Positions 1 to 8,827 are shown, counted from the stretch's first letter. The stretch is DNA of 64,000 nt from Balneola sp. (GCA_017643645.1 JAEPNB010000012.1:41928-105927), one strand, 5' to 3'. Numbers and translations: made by a program. The notes: generated by a model from the sequence alone, not told the origin.

Positions 1-757
1 CAAATCCACTCATTACTTCGTCATCAATGATAAGGATTCCGTATTTGTCGCATATTTTGCGGACCAGTTTCCAATAATTTGGAGGATACTTGATGCAGCC
101 TGAAGAACCCGATTCTCCTTCAAGTAGAATGGCAGCAATACTATCAGGATTTTCATACTTAATGACTTGCTCTAAATTACGTACTGCTAATTCACCACAT
201 TCTTCAAAAGTCTCAGAATTCCAGGGACAGCGGTAGAAATACGGGTTTTCAACATGAACAAACCCGGGCGCTCTTTGTGTATCAATCGGAAATTTTCGGG
301 GATCGCCTCCGGCAGAAATAGCTCCATAAGTAGCACCGTGATAAGATCGATATTGGGTTATGATCTTATGTCGACCGGTATACATACGAGCCAGCTTTAT
401 TCCGTTTTCAATGGCTTCTGCTCCACCTAACGTAAAGAAGGTTTTATTCAGAGAGGAGGGAGCCAACTCCGAAAGCTTTTTTCCCAGTTTACCACGTGCA
501 TCGGTGATCATTCCCGGGTACACAAAGCTGACTTCTTCCATCTGTCGCTTAACTGCTTCGGTAATGCGCTGATCTCCATGACCGATGTTTACATTCATCA
601 ATTGAGAGGAAAAATCCAGAATTTTATTTCCATCACGATCGTGCAAATAAACCCCTTTGGCATCTTTAATACTGATAGGATTCAACCCACCTTGCTTTGC
701 CCAGGAAAAAAGTGTGTGATTCAGGTTGTTGTCACGAATTTGGCTTTTGGAAGTCAT
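1..757 (-). CDS. Class III PLP-dependent aminotransferase, C-terminus cut by window edge
   Basis: About 252 residues of the N-terminal part are visible; the gene runs off the left edge. Translated from ATG at 757, it shows an N-terminal region rich in class III aminotransferase features: a GHGD turn near residue 50, a GGAEAIENGIKLAR helix that binds the cofactor phosphate, SYHGAT, and the DDEVMSGF motif whose aspartate contacts the pyridine nitrogen of PLP. The catalytic lysine lies beyond the edge. Family members move an amino group between an omega-amino acid and a keto acid in the cytosol. The gene upstream on the same strand is a CoA-acylating methylmalonate/malonate-semialdehyde dehydrogenase, so a beta-alanine or 3-aminoisobutyrate type substrate is plausible (inference). 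A four-helix-bundle gene with repeat ends separates the two. Confidence 0.85.
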   Translation of the reverse strand, partial: MTSKSQIRDNNLNHTLFSWAKQGGLNPISIKDAKGVYLHDRDGNKILDFSSQLMNVNIGHGDQRITEAVKRQMEEVSFVYPGMITDARGKLGKKLSELAPSSLNKTFFTLGGAEAIENGIKLARMYTGRHKIITQYRSYHGATYGAISAGGDPRKFPIDTQRAPGFVHVENPYFYRCPWNSETFEECGELAVRNLEQVIKYENPDSIAAILLEGESGSSGCIKYPPNYWKLVRKICDKYGILIIDDEVMSGF

Positions 758-764
758 ATAAAAA

Positions 765-792
765 GAGTTTCGGGTTTCGGATTACGAGTTTT
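765..792. repeat. Heptad-periodic tract, left end of S23-type element 1
   Basis: Four consecutive 7-bp units (765-771, 772-778, 779-785, 786-792) share the pattern GnnTTnn, for example gagtttc and gggtttc. The tract contains the stop codon of the four-helix-bundle gene. Bases 765-777 match the reverse complement of 1193-1205 at 12 of 13 positions, so the gene has terminal inverted repeats. Confidence 0.6.
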
Positions 793-1162
793 GGCTTGTA
801 GGTGTTTTCCAACTCGTTTCAACATAATTTATAAATCGGTTTATTTTTCCTCCTAAGTTATCATACTCATCTATCAGGGCGGTTAATCGATTTTCCGGGA
901 AATAAATATCACTAATCATATTTAGTTGAGAAATTGTTTCATCACAAGAAGCATGAGCAAAGATCAAAAACCTTATAAACTCGTTCTTATATCTTCGCCG
1001 CCCGTATCCTTCAGCAATATTGTCTTTAATACTTTTAGATGACCTTCGGATTTGACTTCCTTGTTCATATAGTTCGTGCTTAGGAAGCTTTAGAGAAATC
1101 TTGTGAACTTCCAAAGCAAGATCATAAGCGATTGTATATATTTCTAAATTCTTATAACTCAT
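782..1162 (-). CDS. Four-helix-bundle (S23/IVS-type) protein
   Basis: 126 residues. The sequence has the family hallmarks: an N-terminal YKNLEIYTIAYDLALEVHKI helix, the QIRRSSKSIKDNIAEG(Y)GR core near residues 37-55, and FIRFLIFAHASCDETISQL in the third helix. Proteins of this family were first described as the product of the 23S rRNA intervening sequence and resemble the Avd accessory protein of diversity-generating retroelements; here there is no rRNA or reverse transcriptase nearby and the function is unknown. The gene sits between mmsA (stop at 1223) and the aminotransferase (start 757) and is flanked by inverted 7-bp-periodic tracts. A second, divergent family member lies at 46425-46787. 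Start is ATG at 1162. Confidence 0.85.
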   Translation of the reverse strand: MSYKNLEIYTIAYDLALEVHKISLKLPKHELYEQGSQIRRSSKSIKDNIAEGYGRRRYKNEFIRFLIFAHASCDETISQLNMISDIYFPENRLTALIDEYDNLGGKINRFINYVETSWKTPTSQNS

Positions 1163-1176
1163 ATTTTTCTAATAAA

Positions 1177-1211
1177 TCGAGCGCGCAACACAAAACCCGA
1201 ACCTCAGGATT
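1177..1211. repeat. Heptad-periodic tract, right end of S23-type element 1
   Basis: Units of 7 bp beginning at 1177, 1184, 1191, 1198 and 1205 mostly start with C and carry a central AA (cgcaaca, caaaacc). The segment 1193-1205 is the inverted partner of 765-777 (one mismatch). It ends 11 bp before the mmsA stop codon. Confidence 0.5.
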
Positions 1212-1222
1212 CATCAGTTAAT

Positions 1223-2686
1223 TTAACTCATCCAATTCGTACGGGCTTCGGCATTCCATTTAACCGATGTCTTTTTATTCTGAGTCCAAAATTCAATAGA
1301 ACTCTTGCCTGTAATATCACACACTCCAAATTTTGAGTCATTCCATCCACCAAAAGGGAAAGGTTCTCGTGGTACAGGAACTCCAATATTAACTCCGATC
1401 ATACCTGCACTGGCTCGTTCCATCACTTCTTTGGCTGCACCACCACTTTGAGTAAATACTGCAGCAGCATTTCCATATCCGGAGCTGTTTTCAATGGAAA
1501 TGGCTTCATCCAGATCTTTAGCTCTGATGATAGAAATAACCGGACCGAAAACTTCTTCTTTGGCAATAGCCATATCAGGAGTCACGTAGTCAACAACAGT
1601 TGCCCCAACATAAAAACCACCTTCTTTTCCTTTCACAGTTGCGTTTCTACCGTCAACGAGCACTTTTGCACCGGCAGCCTCAGCTTCTTCAATATATTTT
1701 TCTATTCGTTCTTTGGCTTCTTTGCTGATCACGGATCCAAGGTTATCGCCCGGAACTATTTTTTTGGCTTCATCCACCATTCGGGAAACGATGTGATCAA
1801 CTTTATCAACTCCAACCATTACAGCAGCTGCCATACATCGTTGCCCGGCACAACCAGACATTGAAGCGATAACATTCGAAGCCGTCATTTCTTCATTGGC
1901 GTCGGGCAATACAATTAAATGGTTTTTTGCTCCACCAAGAGCCACACATCGTTTCAGGGAAGAAGTTGCTCTTTTATACACAATTTTGGCCACTTTCGTG
2001 GATCCCACAAACGAAACTGCTTTAATTTCAGGGTGATCGCAAATGGCTTCTACAACTTCTTTACCACCATTAACAATATTAAAAACTCCATCAGGTAACC
2101 CGGCTTCTTTTAGTAATTCAGCAATTTTGACTGCACTTACCGGAACAACTTCGGATGGCTTCAGGATCATACAATTCCCAAGCACAATTGCATTTGGTAC
2201 TGTCCAGTGGGGAACCATATTTGGGAAATTAAATGGAGCAATGGAAGCAACCACCCCCAAAGGTTTTCTGTCTATACGAACTTCTACTCCACGGCTCACT
2301 TCCTGAACTTCGTTAGTTATGATCTGTGGCATGGAGCAGGCGAATTCAGTTAGCTCCATACTTTTTTCAACTTCAGCTTTTGATTCTCCCCATGTTTTCC
2401 CGTTTTCTGTATGACAGATCTCAGTTAGTTCATCCATGTGTTCTTCGAGCAGTTCCCGGTATTTATAGAAAATCTGGACTCGTTCTTTAAGTGTCCGGCC
2501 TGACCATTCGGGAAATGCGTTTCTTGCAGCTTGCACGGCTTCATCTAATTCTTTTGATGAAGAAAGAGGTACACTTGAAATTCGGGACCCGTTAAGAGGA
2601 CTTATTACATCGAGTCGGGGAGAGCCGTTTGAGACAAACTTTCCATTAATAAAATTATGAGTAGTTTCATCGATCTTAGTAGCCAT
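1223..2686 (-). CDS. mmsA: CoA-acylating methylmalonate-semialdehyde dehydrogenase
   Basis: 487 residues from ATG at 2686; a longer reading frame begins at a TTG at 2698 and would add four residues, which I consider unlikely. It is an aldehyde dehydrogenase superfamily member with the APFNFPNMVPHW motif near residue 150 and the nucleophilic cysteine in SGCAGQRCMA (about Cys284). The usual general-base glutamate segment reads ALGGAKNH, as expected for the CoA-dependent MMSDH subfamily. The enzyme oxidises malonate or methylmalonate semialdehyde with NAD and CoA to acetyl- or propionyl-CoA in the cytosol, in valine, beta-alanine or inositol breakdown. The downstream aminotransferase would supply the semialdehyde. 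Family assignment is strong; the exact substrate is inferred. Confidence 0.93.
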   Translation of the reverse strand: MATKIDETTHNFINGKFVSNGSPRLDVISPLNGSRISSVPLSSSKELDEAVQAARNAFPEWSGRTLKERVQIFYKYRELLEEHMDELTEICHTENGKTWGESKAEVEKSMELTEFACSMPQIITNEVQEVSRGVEVRIDRKPLGVVASIAPFNFPNMVPHWTVPNAIVLGNCMILKPSEVVPVSAVKIAELLKEAGLPDGVFNIVNGGKEVVEAICDHPEIKAVSFVGSTKVAKIVYKRATSSLKRCVALGGAKNHLIVLPDANEEMTASNVIASMSGCAGQRCMAAAVMVGVDKVDHIVSRMVDEAKKIVPGDNLGSVISKEAKERIEKYIEEAEAAGAKVLVDGRNATVKGKEGGFYVGATVVDYVTPDMAIAKEEVFGPVISIIRAKDLDEAISIENSSGYGNAAAVFTQSGGAAKEVMERASAGMIGVNIGVPVPREPFPFGGWNDSKFGVCDITGKSSIEFWTQNKKTSVKWNAEARTNWMS

Positions 2687-2835
2687 AGCACTATGCAATT
2701 ATGATATTTACATTAGGGAAAGGCATTAATTAACCAATAATTGGAAAGAAATAAAAAAACTATTTCTGAAATCAGAAACGCACGGGATAGAATACTATCA
2801 GGATAAACTGCTGTATAGCGATGCTTTTCAAAAAA

Positions 2836-2879
2836 TGCCTGATAATAAAAAAGGGACGATCCACTCGGACGTCCCTTTT
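2836..2879 (-). terminator. Rho-independent terminator after the amidohydrolase trio
   Basis: On the minus strand a stem pairs AAAAGGGACG with CGTCCCTTTT (2870-2879 and 2849-2859), with a smaller nested pairing, followed by a T-rich run. It lies 28 bp past the stop of the last amidohydrolase gene. Confidence 0.8.
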
Positions 2880-2906
2880 AATTTTAAATAATAAAGTGTG
2901 AGTTAA

Positions 2907-4220
2907 TTAACCATCCACTTTAGTTGGGTTTTTATTAACACCCGGAGTTCTGTTTAGAAACTCATCATACAATTCTGTATGTCTGCTTGTCATCGGGATT
3001 TTATATCCATCAATGAAAACATCCAGAATTTTTGTAGAAGTCTGGAAAGGATCTCCGGTAGAAACAAAGATATTTGCTTTCTTACCAACTTCGATGGATC
3101 CAAGTTGATCTCCTACACCCATGATCTCGGCAGCATTGATTGTAATAGCTTTTAGTGCTTCTTCTTTTCCCATGCCATATGTAGCTGCAAAACCTGCGTT
3201 GTAAGGAAGATTACGCGAATTCTCAGTGTCCATAGTTCGCAGAGCAACTTTAATTCCTGCTTTCTGCATCAAGCCCGGGTTTTTATAAGCCGTATCGTAT
3301 GCATCAGAACCGCGGGTTGGAGTTGAAAGCACAGGGCCTGTAATAACAGGAAATCCTGCTTCAGCTATTTCATCAGCGACTCGCCAGCCTTCAGCCACAC
3401 CTGTAAGTACCACGTTTTCGTATCCGCGCTCTTCAATCCATTCCAATGCACTAAGGATGTCCTTAGCTGAGTTGACTTCTATATAAAGCAGGACTTCGCC
3501 GTTTATAACTTTAGCGAGAGCTTCCATTTCAGGATAGTAACGAGCAGCATCAGATTCTTTGATTTTTGCATATAGTTCTGCTTTATCAAAAGCGTCGTTT
3601 ATGGTTTCCTGAGCTTTTTCACGAGCTTTCTCGATCTGTTCAGGAGTTCTTCGTCTCCAACCTCTTTGAGCAGAGGAAGGGAAGTTCATAACAACCCCTT
3701 TAGAGCCTGCATACATTTGATCAGGAGTATATCCAAAAAGGCTGATCGTTGCAGCTGTTCCCGGAAGCGGGCCACCTGCCGGCATGGTTAAGGCTGAAGT
3801 TACCCCACTAACTCTTGTAACCGGAATAGCTACTGAATTTGGGTTAACAGCAGTTAAAGCCTGCATATTCGGTGTTATTTCACCAAATTCTCTGAAGTCA
3901 TTTGCTTCAGAAATACTACCGATTTCTGATAGGCCAAGTCTTGTTCCTGAATCAATCATTCCCGGATAGATTTCCTGTCCGGAATAATCGATTACCTGAG
4001 CATCGCCCGGAATGTTAATATCAGCTCCAACAGCTTCAATAATACCATTGTTAATTATGATGGTGCCATTTTCTATAACTCCGTTTGTTACGGTATAGAT
4101 CTTCGCATTAGTTAAAGCAAATTTTGAATTATCGGCTCGTACTATTCCACCATCATTTTGCGCAAAAGCAAATAATGGTAGTAGTACAAGTACACTTAAT
4201 ATGGATATAAATTTTTTCAT
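2907..4220 (-). CDS. Secreted amidohydrolase-like protein lacking the metal-binding HxH
   Basis: 437 residues from ATG at 4220 (MKKFISILSV), chosen over a GTG at 4232 because GAGGAA sits just upstream. The first 20 or so residues are a signal peptide ending FAFAQ. The fold is that of imidazolonepropionase-like amidohydrolases: an N-terminal beta-sandwich, then a strand ending YPGMID, and a C-terminal LGSIEVGKKANIFVSTGDP return to the sandwich. Where active family members have DxHxH this one has DSGTRLG, and the later HCH and QHANE sites read YIEVNS and TGVAEG. I infer loss of the usual metal centre. It is the third gene of a tight trio, 8 bp after its catalytic-looking paralogue. A regulatory or scaffold subunit is one possibility; the role is unknown. 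Confidence 0.85.
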   Translation of the reverse strand: MKKFISILSVLVLLPLFAFAQNDGGIVRADNSKFALTNAKIYTVTNGVIENGTIIINNGIIEAVGADINIPGDAQVIDYSGQEIYPGMIDSGTRLGLSEIGSISEANDFREFGEITPNMQALTAVNPNSVAIPVTRVSGVTSALTMPAGGPLPGTAATISLFGYTPDQMYAGSKGVVMNFPSSAQRGWRRRTPEQIEKAREKAQETINDAFDKAELYAKIKESDAARYYPEMEALAKVINGEVLLYIEVNSAKDILSALEWIEERGYENVVLTGVAEGWRVADEIAEAGFPVITGPVLSTPTRGSDAYDTAYKNPGLMQKAGIKVALRTMDTENSRNLPYNAGFAATYGMGKEEALKAITINAAEIMGVGDQLGSIEVGKKANIFVSTGDPFQTSTKILDVFIDGYKIPMTSRHTELYDEFLNRTPGVNKNPTKVDG

Positions 4221-4228
4221 TTGGTTCC

Positions 4229-5605
4229 TCACTTGTTATTAAAGAGGTCAGTGAAATTCACAACATTTGCACCTTCCATGCATCTGTCGTGATCATTTGA
4301 GTAAAGGATTTGAACATCCTCAACAGTAGATTCAGGATCTATATAGATTCTCTGGTCAGCAACATCATTCTCGATATCAAAATACTTTACACCGTCTACG
4401 AAAGTCATTTGAGGTACAGCATAAATTGACAAAGGATGGTTATCAAAAATAGCAATGTCGGCATCTTTACCTTTTTCCAAAGAGCCTACTCTGTTATCAA
4501 TACCCAATTGTTTTGCCGGATTCAGAGTGATTAAAGCTAAAGCTTCGTTATCAGAAAGATCTCCGTATTTTTGGGTTTTAGCCGCCTCATGAAATAAGTG
4601 ACGAATCAGCTCCCCTGAATCAGAATTGATCGAAGTTGTTACTCCGTTTTTTGTAAGAATAGCTGCGTTATAAGCCGTTGAGTAATAAACTTCCAGCTTA
4701 TAAGCCCACCAGTCAGAAAATACAGAAGCTGATGCTCCGAATTCAGCCAGTTCAGGAGCTACTTTATAGGCTTCGTTTGCATGTTGAAAAGTTAGTCTTT
4801 TGATTCCGAAATCAGAGAAGACTTTCATCAGCATATAGATCTCATCTGCACGATAGGAATGGCAATGAACCAGAACTTCACCTTCCAGAATATCAACCAT
4901 GGTTTCCATACGTAAACTGTATTCAGGTGCTACTTTTCTTGAGCTTTTGTTCGAACGGTAAGCATTCCATGCGTCGCGATATTTAATGGCATCATTAAAA
5001 GTATTTCTGAGCATTGCTTCCACACCCATTCTGCTCTGAGGTTGAATACCTCTTGAACGTCCACCGCGGGTTGGATTTTCACCCAGTGCAAATTTTATAG
5101 TTCTGGGAGCTCCTTCAAAACGAAGATCTTCAGGGTTTGTACTTCCCCAACGCAGTTTTAAGGTTTCGTTCTGACCTCCAATCACGTTTGCAGAACCATG
5201 CATTAAATGAATAGAAGTTACTCCACCTGCAAGCGCTCTGTAAATGCCTACATCAAGAGGATCAACTACATCTTCCATGCTTACTTCTGCAGTAACCTGG
5301 CTGGTTGCTTCGTTTATGGAAGTTCCTGCAATATGCGAATGGGCGTCAATGATACCCGGCATTACAAATTTACCGGTTGCATCAACTTCTTCAACTCCAT
5401 TCGGAGTTTTCAGGTTCTTACCTATTCGGTCAATTTTACCATTGCGAACCAGAACATCCGTATTTTCCTGAGTTCCGTCAGTAATAGTAATTACAGTTCC
5501 ATTCTTTATTAGTACATCACCTTTTTTTGTTTGTGCTTGTAATACAGACGTACACAAAAACAGCATCAAAAAGGAGGATAATTTTATCATATTTGTTAAT
5601 CTCAT
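4229..5605 (-). CDS. Secreted metal-dependent amidohydrolase
   Basis: 458 residues from ATG at 5605, preceded by GAGG; other in-frame ATGs lie at 5617 and 5590. Signal peptide of about 25 residues ending LQAQ. All expected metal ligands are present: DAHSHIA (His89, His91), VHCHS (His247, His249), FQHANEA (His275) and NSDSGE (Asp329). The C-terminal VGSLEKGKDADIAIFDNHPL is the family's beta-sandwich return. Members hydrolyse cyclic amides or Xaa-Pro-type dipeptides; the substrate cannot be read from the sequence, and the signal peptide places it in the periplasm. It is the middle gene of a trio whose two other members have lost these ligands, so it is likely the catalytic member. Confidence 0.9.
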   Translation of the reverse strand: MRLTNMIKLSSFLMLFLCTSVLQAQTKKGDVLIKNGTVITITDGTQENTDVLVRNGKIDRIGKNLKTPNGVEEVDATGKFVMPGIIDAHSHIAGTSINEATSQVTAEVSMEDVVDPLDVGIYRALAGGVTSIHLMHGSANVIGGQNETLKLRWGSTNPEDLRFEGAPRTIKFALGENPTRGGRSRGIQPQSRMGVEAMLRNTFNDAIKYRDAWNAYRSNKSSRKVAPEYSLRMETMVDILEGEVLVHCHSYRADEIYMLMKVFSDFGIKRLTFQHANEAYKVAPELAEFGASASVFSDWWAYKLEVYYSTAYNAAILTKNGVTTSINSDSGELIRHLFHEAAKTQKYGDLSDNEALALITLNPAKQLGIDNRVGSLEKGKDADIAIFDNHPLSIYAVPQMTFVDGVKYFDIENDVADQRIYIDPESTVEDVQILYSNDHDRCMEGANVVNFTDLFNNK

Positions 5606-5606
5606 T

Positions 5607-7292
5607 TTAAGCCTCATCTTTTGTTGCTTGAATTGGGAAAGTAAAGTTGAAAGCGGCTACGCTAGCTTCAGCATCAAAGTTTTTACCATCAACCACACCT
5701 TCAACTACTATATCTATAGACTGACCGCCGGCATCAACAGAGAAATCGAAGGTAAGTTCGCTATTTAAAAAACTAATATTCTGTAGATCCACATCCGGGG
5801 TTCCGTCATTACTTGTCATGACACCGCTTAGAATACCGGATTCATTTTTGAAGATCATTTTTCCGGTCTGAGTTCCCTGAGGAGTAGTGTATTCATAACT
5901 CCACGACCCGATCAAAGCTTCCATATTTGCAGGGTTTGTGTCGCCGTCCTCTGCTTTTCGAGCCCCGGTTTTAAGGTCATATTCGTATTTGTCACCATCA
6001 ACAAAAACATACTTAATCTGTGACTCTTTATCGAAATAGGAGCCTTTAGAGACAATCAGATTACCAATTTTACCTTCGTCGAGAGTACCGGTTATATCAC
6101 TGATTCCTAAAAGATCTGCAGCATTAGTTGTTAAAGCGGCAAGTGCTTCATCTTCACTTAACCCATTTTCAATTATAACAAGCAGGTTGTCTTTTAATTG
6201 ATTTGCCCGTGCATCAATGGAAGAAAACCCAAACTTGATGCCTGCTTTTTGAAGTTCAGCATATTGAGAAACATATTTTTTATAAAATTCCATACGTCTC
6301 TCCTCCAGTCTTTTTACTTCGTCTGATTTGTCTTCTTCTTTGCTGTCTTTAGGTTCTTTTGGAAGTTCCAGAGACATAAAAACTTTTGATCCTGTACTTT
6401 TGATTTCATCTGCTAAATCCCAGCCTTCCTGAAGATTTCCTAGCACCAAATTAAACCCAAGTTCTTTTTGTAAGCGCATAGCTCTTCTTGCTTCCAGAGA
6501 ATTAGAAGCGTTATAAAAGATTGGCTGTTGCTTGTCAATAACCGGATAAAAAGCTTCCGAAACTCTGTCTCTTGTTGGACGAGAAATTCCGGTAGGGTTA
6601 GATGCGTACAGTTCTGTATGTCTTTTAGATAGTTCAGCATTTTTGTAGAGGTTTCTGAACTTTGCCATAATTCCCAAAGTATTTCCGGGATATGCACCGG
6701 GGGCACCTGAAAACTGAGAATAAAGGGAAGAACCTTCAGATAAGATCAGTTTATCAGGATGATCTGCATCTCTGAGAAGTATTAAAGCGCCTGATCCGGG
6801 AAGCATTCTTCCGTAAGGCACTGTATGTGAAACAGTGAATCCAACTTTTCGCATAGCTTCAATACTGTTTTCATCTACTTTGATTTGTTCAACTACCTGA
6901 TTTTCAGGAGTGATTCCTGCATAGTAGTTTGGCGGATCCGGAGTAAACAAATTGTCAGGACGTTCCGGACTTTGAGGTCTGTCAGCACCCGTATTTGACA
7001 TCCCGTCAATAAATCCCGGATAAATAAACATATCAGTGCCATCAAGCACTTCTGCAGTACTTGGGATATTCACATTTTTGCCAATGGCAGTAATCAACCC
7101 GTCTGTAATTACTATGGTACCCTCTTCCATTACTTTTCCGGGAGACTGAATAATCGTAGCATTAGTTATCGCATAAGTACGAGTTGCAGGAGATTCCCCG
7201 GTAGGATCGCTTTGAGCTTTTAAATTACTTGCAAATCCTATTAGTGGAAGAACGAATAACAGACGAAAAAAGGTTTTTCGTAATAGTTTCAT
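5607..7292 (-). CDS. Secreted amidohydrolase-like protein, ligand-less, with C-terminal beta domain
   Basis: 561 residues; signal peptide with hydrophobic core FFRLLFVLPLIGFAS. Residues about 35-450 follow the amidohydrolase plan (IYPGFID, then ITGTLDEGKIGNLIVSKGSYFD), but the HxH position reads DGMSNTGA, the second site YNASN and the third GNLQEG, so no metal ligands are seen. A charged segment (KEPKDSKEEDKSDEVKRLEE) is inserted in the middle. Residues from about 455 form an extra beta-rich module beginning MEALIGSWSYEYTT, lipocalin-like in pattern, that the two neighbours lack. It is the first gene of the trio, and the next gene starts 1 bp after its stop. It is probably co-expressed and may bind its active neighbour (inference). 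Confidence 0.85.
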   Translation of the reverse strand: MKLLRKTFFRLLFVLPLIGFASNLKAQSDPTGESPATRTYAITNATIIQSPGKVMEEGTIVITDGLITAIGKNVNIPSTAEVLDGTDMFIYPGFIDGMSNTGADRPQSPERPDNLFTPDPPNYYAGITPENQVVEQIKVDENSIEAMRKVGFTVSHTVPYGRMLPGSGALILLRDADHPDKLILSEGSSLYSQFSGAPGAYPGNTLGIMAKFRNLYKNAELSKRHTELYASNPTGISRPTRDRVSEAFYPVIDKQQPIFYNASNSLEARRAMRLQKELGFNLVLGNLQEGWDLADEIKSTGSKVFMSLELPKEPKDSKEEDKSDEVKRLEERRMEFYKKYVSQYAELQKAGIKFGFSSIDARANQLKDNLLVIIENGLSEDEALAALTTNAADLLGISDITGTLDEGKIGNLIVSKGSYFDKESQIKYVFVDGDKYEYDLKTGARKAEDGDTNPANMEALIGSWSYEYTTPQGTQTGKMIFKNESGILSGVMTSNDGTPDVDLQNISFLNSELTFDFSVDAGGQSIDIVVEGVVDGKNFDAEASVAAFNFTFPIQATKDEA

Positions 7293-7410
7293 TCTTAAGT
7301 TTTTAAGTTAGTTTATGTTGAATGTCGCTAATATATCTTATTGAATCCGTACAAGCTAAATATTCAGGAATCTATTTAGTAAAAAGGTGTTTAACTGTGT
7401 AAATGGAATA

Positions 7411-8286
7411 TTATTTACCGGCAACAACTACAGCAAGTTTACCATTGTGATATGCAAGTCGGGTAATGCCATTTAATTCAAACTCTGAGAGGTCATACAG
7501 AAGTTCCCAACTATTGGCAGAGTTTTTTGTGTCAAAAAAATAAAGTTTACTGCCACTTCCCATCACCATTACAGTTTCGCTAATCCAAACCATGTCTTCA
7601 ACTTCCGGAAGAGTATTAGCTAAAGTTTCAAAACTCTTTGATTCGGGGTAATAGGCTTTAATTTCCCATTCGGAAGTGTTCTTATCAATAAAACTTATAG
7701 CGTCTTTTCCAGGGATTTTATGCAAGGATCTGCCCGGATTAGTTCCTAGAACTTTTTTGTCGTCTGTACTTATGGTGTGCTGTTGAAAAGTAGCCGGATT
7801 GTCATCATCAGCAAGTACAAAACAGAAATAGATATCATTTGTATACCAGGTGTAATAACCTATTACTACTTCGCTTTCAAGAATCTTCGGCTCGTTTTGT
7901 GTTGGCGTAACTTTCCAGAATTGTTGAGTTCCATCTTCTGATAAAATTATGAAAGAAATACCCGATTTATCCGGAGTTTGTACAGGTGAATACTCGCTTA
8001 AAGCAGGGGTATTGTTTAAAAACTGAGATTCGCCGGTTTCAAAAGAATACAGAGCAATATCTGTCTGGCCATTTCTTGTTGAAGAGTAAAATATACCCGA
8101 ACCATCAACAACAAAGGAAGGCTGGTTATCATAGCCTTCATTTTCAGATACGTTGACAGGATTGCTAAGATTAAAACCGGAATCTGTTTCTTTTAAATCA
8201 AATACAAAGACTTCAGTATTTGGCTGTGCAACAACAGAGCTGCAAATTGTAAAAACTGCTATTAGCAGGAATGTATATTTTTTCAT
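7411..8286 (-). CDS. Secreted TolB/PD40-like beta-propeller protein
   Basis: 291 residues with a clear signal peptide (KYTFLLIAVFTICSSVVAQ). The body carries WD40-like PD40 repeats of the TolB type: DNQPSFVVDGSGIFYSSTRNGQTDIALYSF, then YSPVQTPDKSGISFIILS and similar blades. Such proteins are periplasmic and usually act as binding propellers; no catalytic motif is visible. Its start overlaps the stop of the upstream lipoprotein gene by 4 bp, so the two are translationally coupled. It precedes the amidohydrolase trio by 118 bp on the same strand and could belong to the same transcript. TolB-like propellers fused or adjacent to amidohydrolases are common in Bacteroidota, which supports a joint role. 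Confidence 0.75.
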   Translation of the reverse strand: MKKYTFLLIAVFTICSSVVAQPNTEVFVFDLKETDSGFNLSNPVNVSENEGYDNQPSFVVDGSGIFYSSTRNGQTDIALYSFETGESQFLNNTPALSEYSPVQTPDKSGISFIILSEDGTQQFWKVTPTQNEPKILESEVVIGYYTWYTNDIYFCFVLADDDNPATFQQHTISTDDKKVLGTNPGRSLHKIPGKDAISFIDKNTSEWEIKAYYPESKSFETLANTLPEVEDMVWISETVMVMGSGSKLYFFDTKNSANSWELLYDLSEFELNGITRLAYHNGKLAVVVAGK

Positions 8287-8717
8287 GATGTTATAGGTTT
8301 CATTCTGGAAAAAGGATAACCGTTACAACCTGTTTTAGGGTTATTTCGGTCAGGTACAGTAGCAATCTCAGCTGAATCAGGAGTATTAGCTTTATAAGCA
8401 GTTAAACAGAATCCCCACTCGAATGGCTGCATTCCTTTAAATTTTATCCAATCTATACGGGAGTATAAATTTGGATCATATGAATTAAGAGAATCGCTTC
8501 GGGCTATAAAATACTGTTCATCAATATTCCATTTAAGGATATGGAAACGGGTTGCAGGCTTCTGATAAAATACTTTTTCAGTCAGTTCGTATTCAATATT
8601 ATAATCATCCTTAAAAGAACCTGTGAGATACTCGGGCACTTTTTGGTTGTTGGAGGTGCAACCGACACATAAAGCTAGAGAGGTAAATAAGAGAATTAAA
8701 AGCGAAGAACTATTCAT
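8283..8717 (-). CDS. Putative lipoprotein of unknown function
   Basis: 144 residues. The N-terminus MNSSSLLILLFTSLALCVGC is a lipoprotein signal with a lipobox LCVGC, giving a lipidated Cys20. The mature part has no motif I recognise; it contains three further cysteine or tryptophan-rich spots (WGFCLTAYKANTPD, NPKTGCNGYPFSRMKP) that suggest a small folded domain. It is coupled by a 4-bp overlap to the downstream propeller gene. Divergent to the nuclease gene at 8828, with 110 bp between them that must contain both promoters. Confidence 0.7.
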   Translation of the reverse strand: MNSSSLLILLFTSLALCVGCTSNNQKVPEYLTGSFKDDYNIEYELTEKVFYQKPATRFHILKWNIDEQYFIARSDSLNSYDPNLYSRIDWIKFKGMQPFEWGFCLTAYKANTPDSAEIATVPDRNNPKTGCNGYPFSRMKPITS

Positions 8718-8827
8718 AAACGAAGGTAAAGAAACTAAGCTTCATATTTTAATTCATTAATTTTTACACAGAGTTAATAAGAGAGTGGTATCTTTAATTC
8801 TGTTTTCAATACACATTTAAAATTTAT

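Noticed and set aside
782..1162. rRNA intervening sequence
   Set aside because: The protein belongs to the S23 family but no 23S rRNA sequence is present around it.
782..1162. Accessory protein of a diversity-generating retroelement
   Set aside because: No reverse transcriptase, template repeat or variable repeat was found nearby.
1448..1864. 138-codon open frame on the plus strand antisense to mmsA
   Set aside because: Low-complexity Phe/Ser/Asn/His composition typical of antisense reading; mmsA is fully intact on the other strand.
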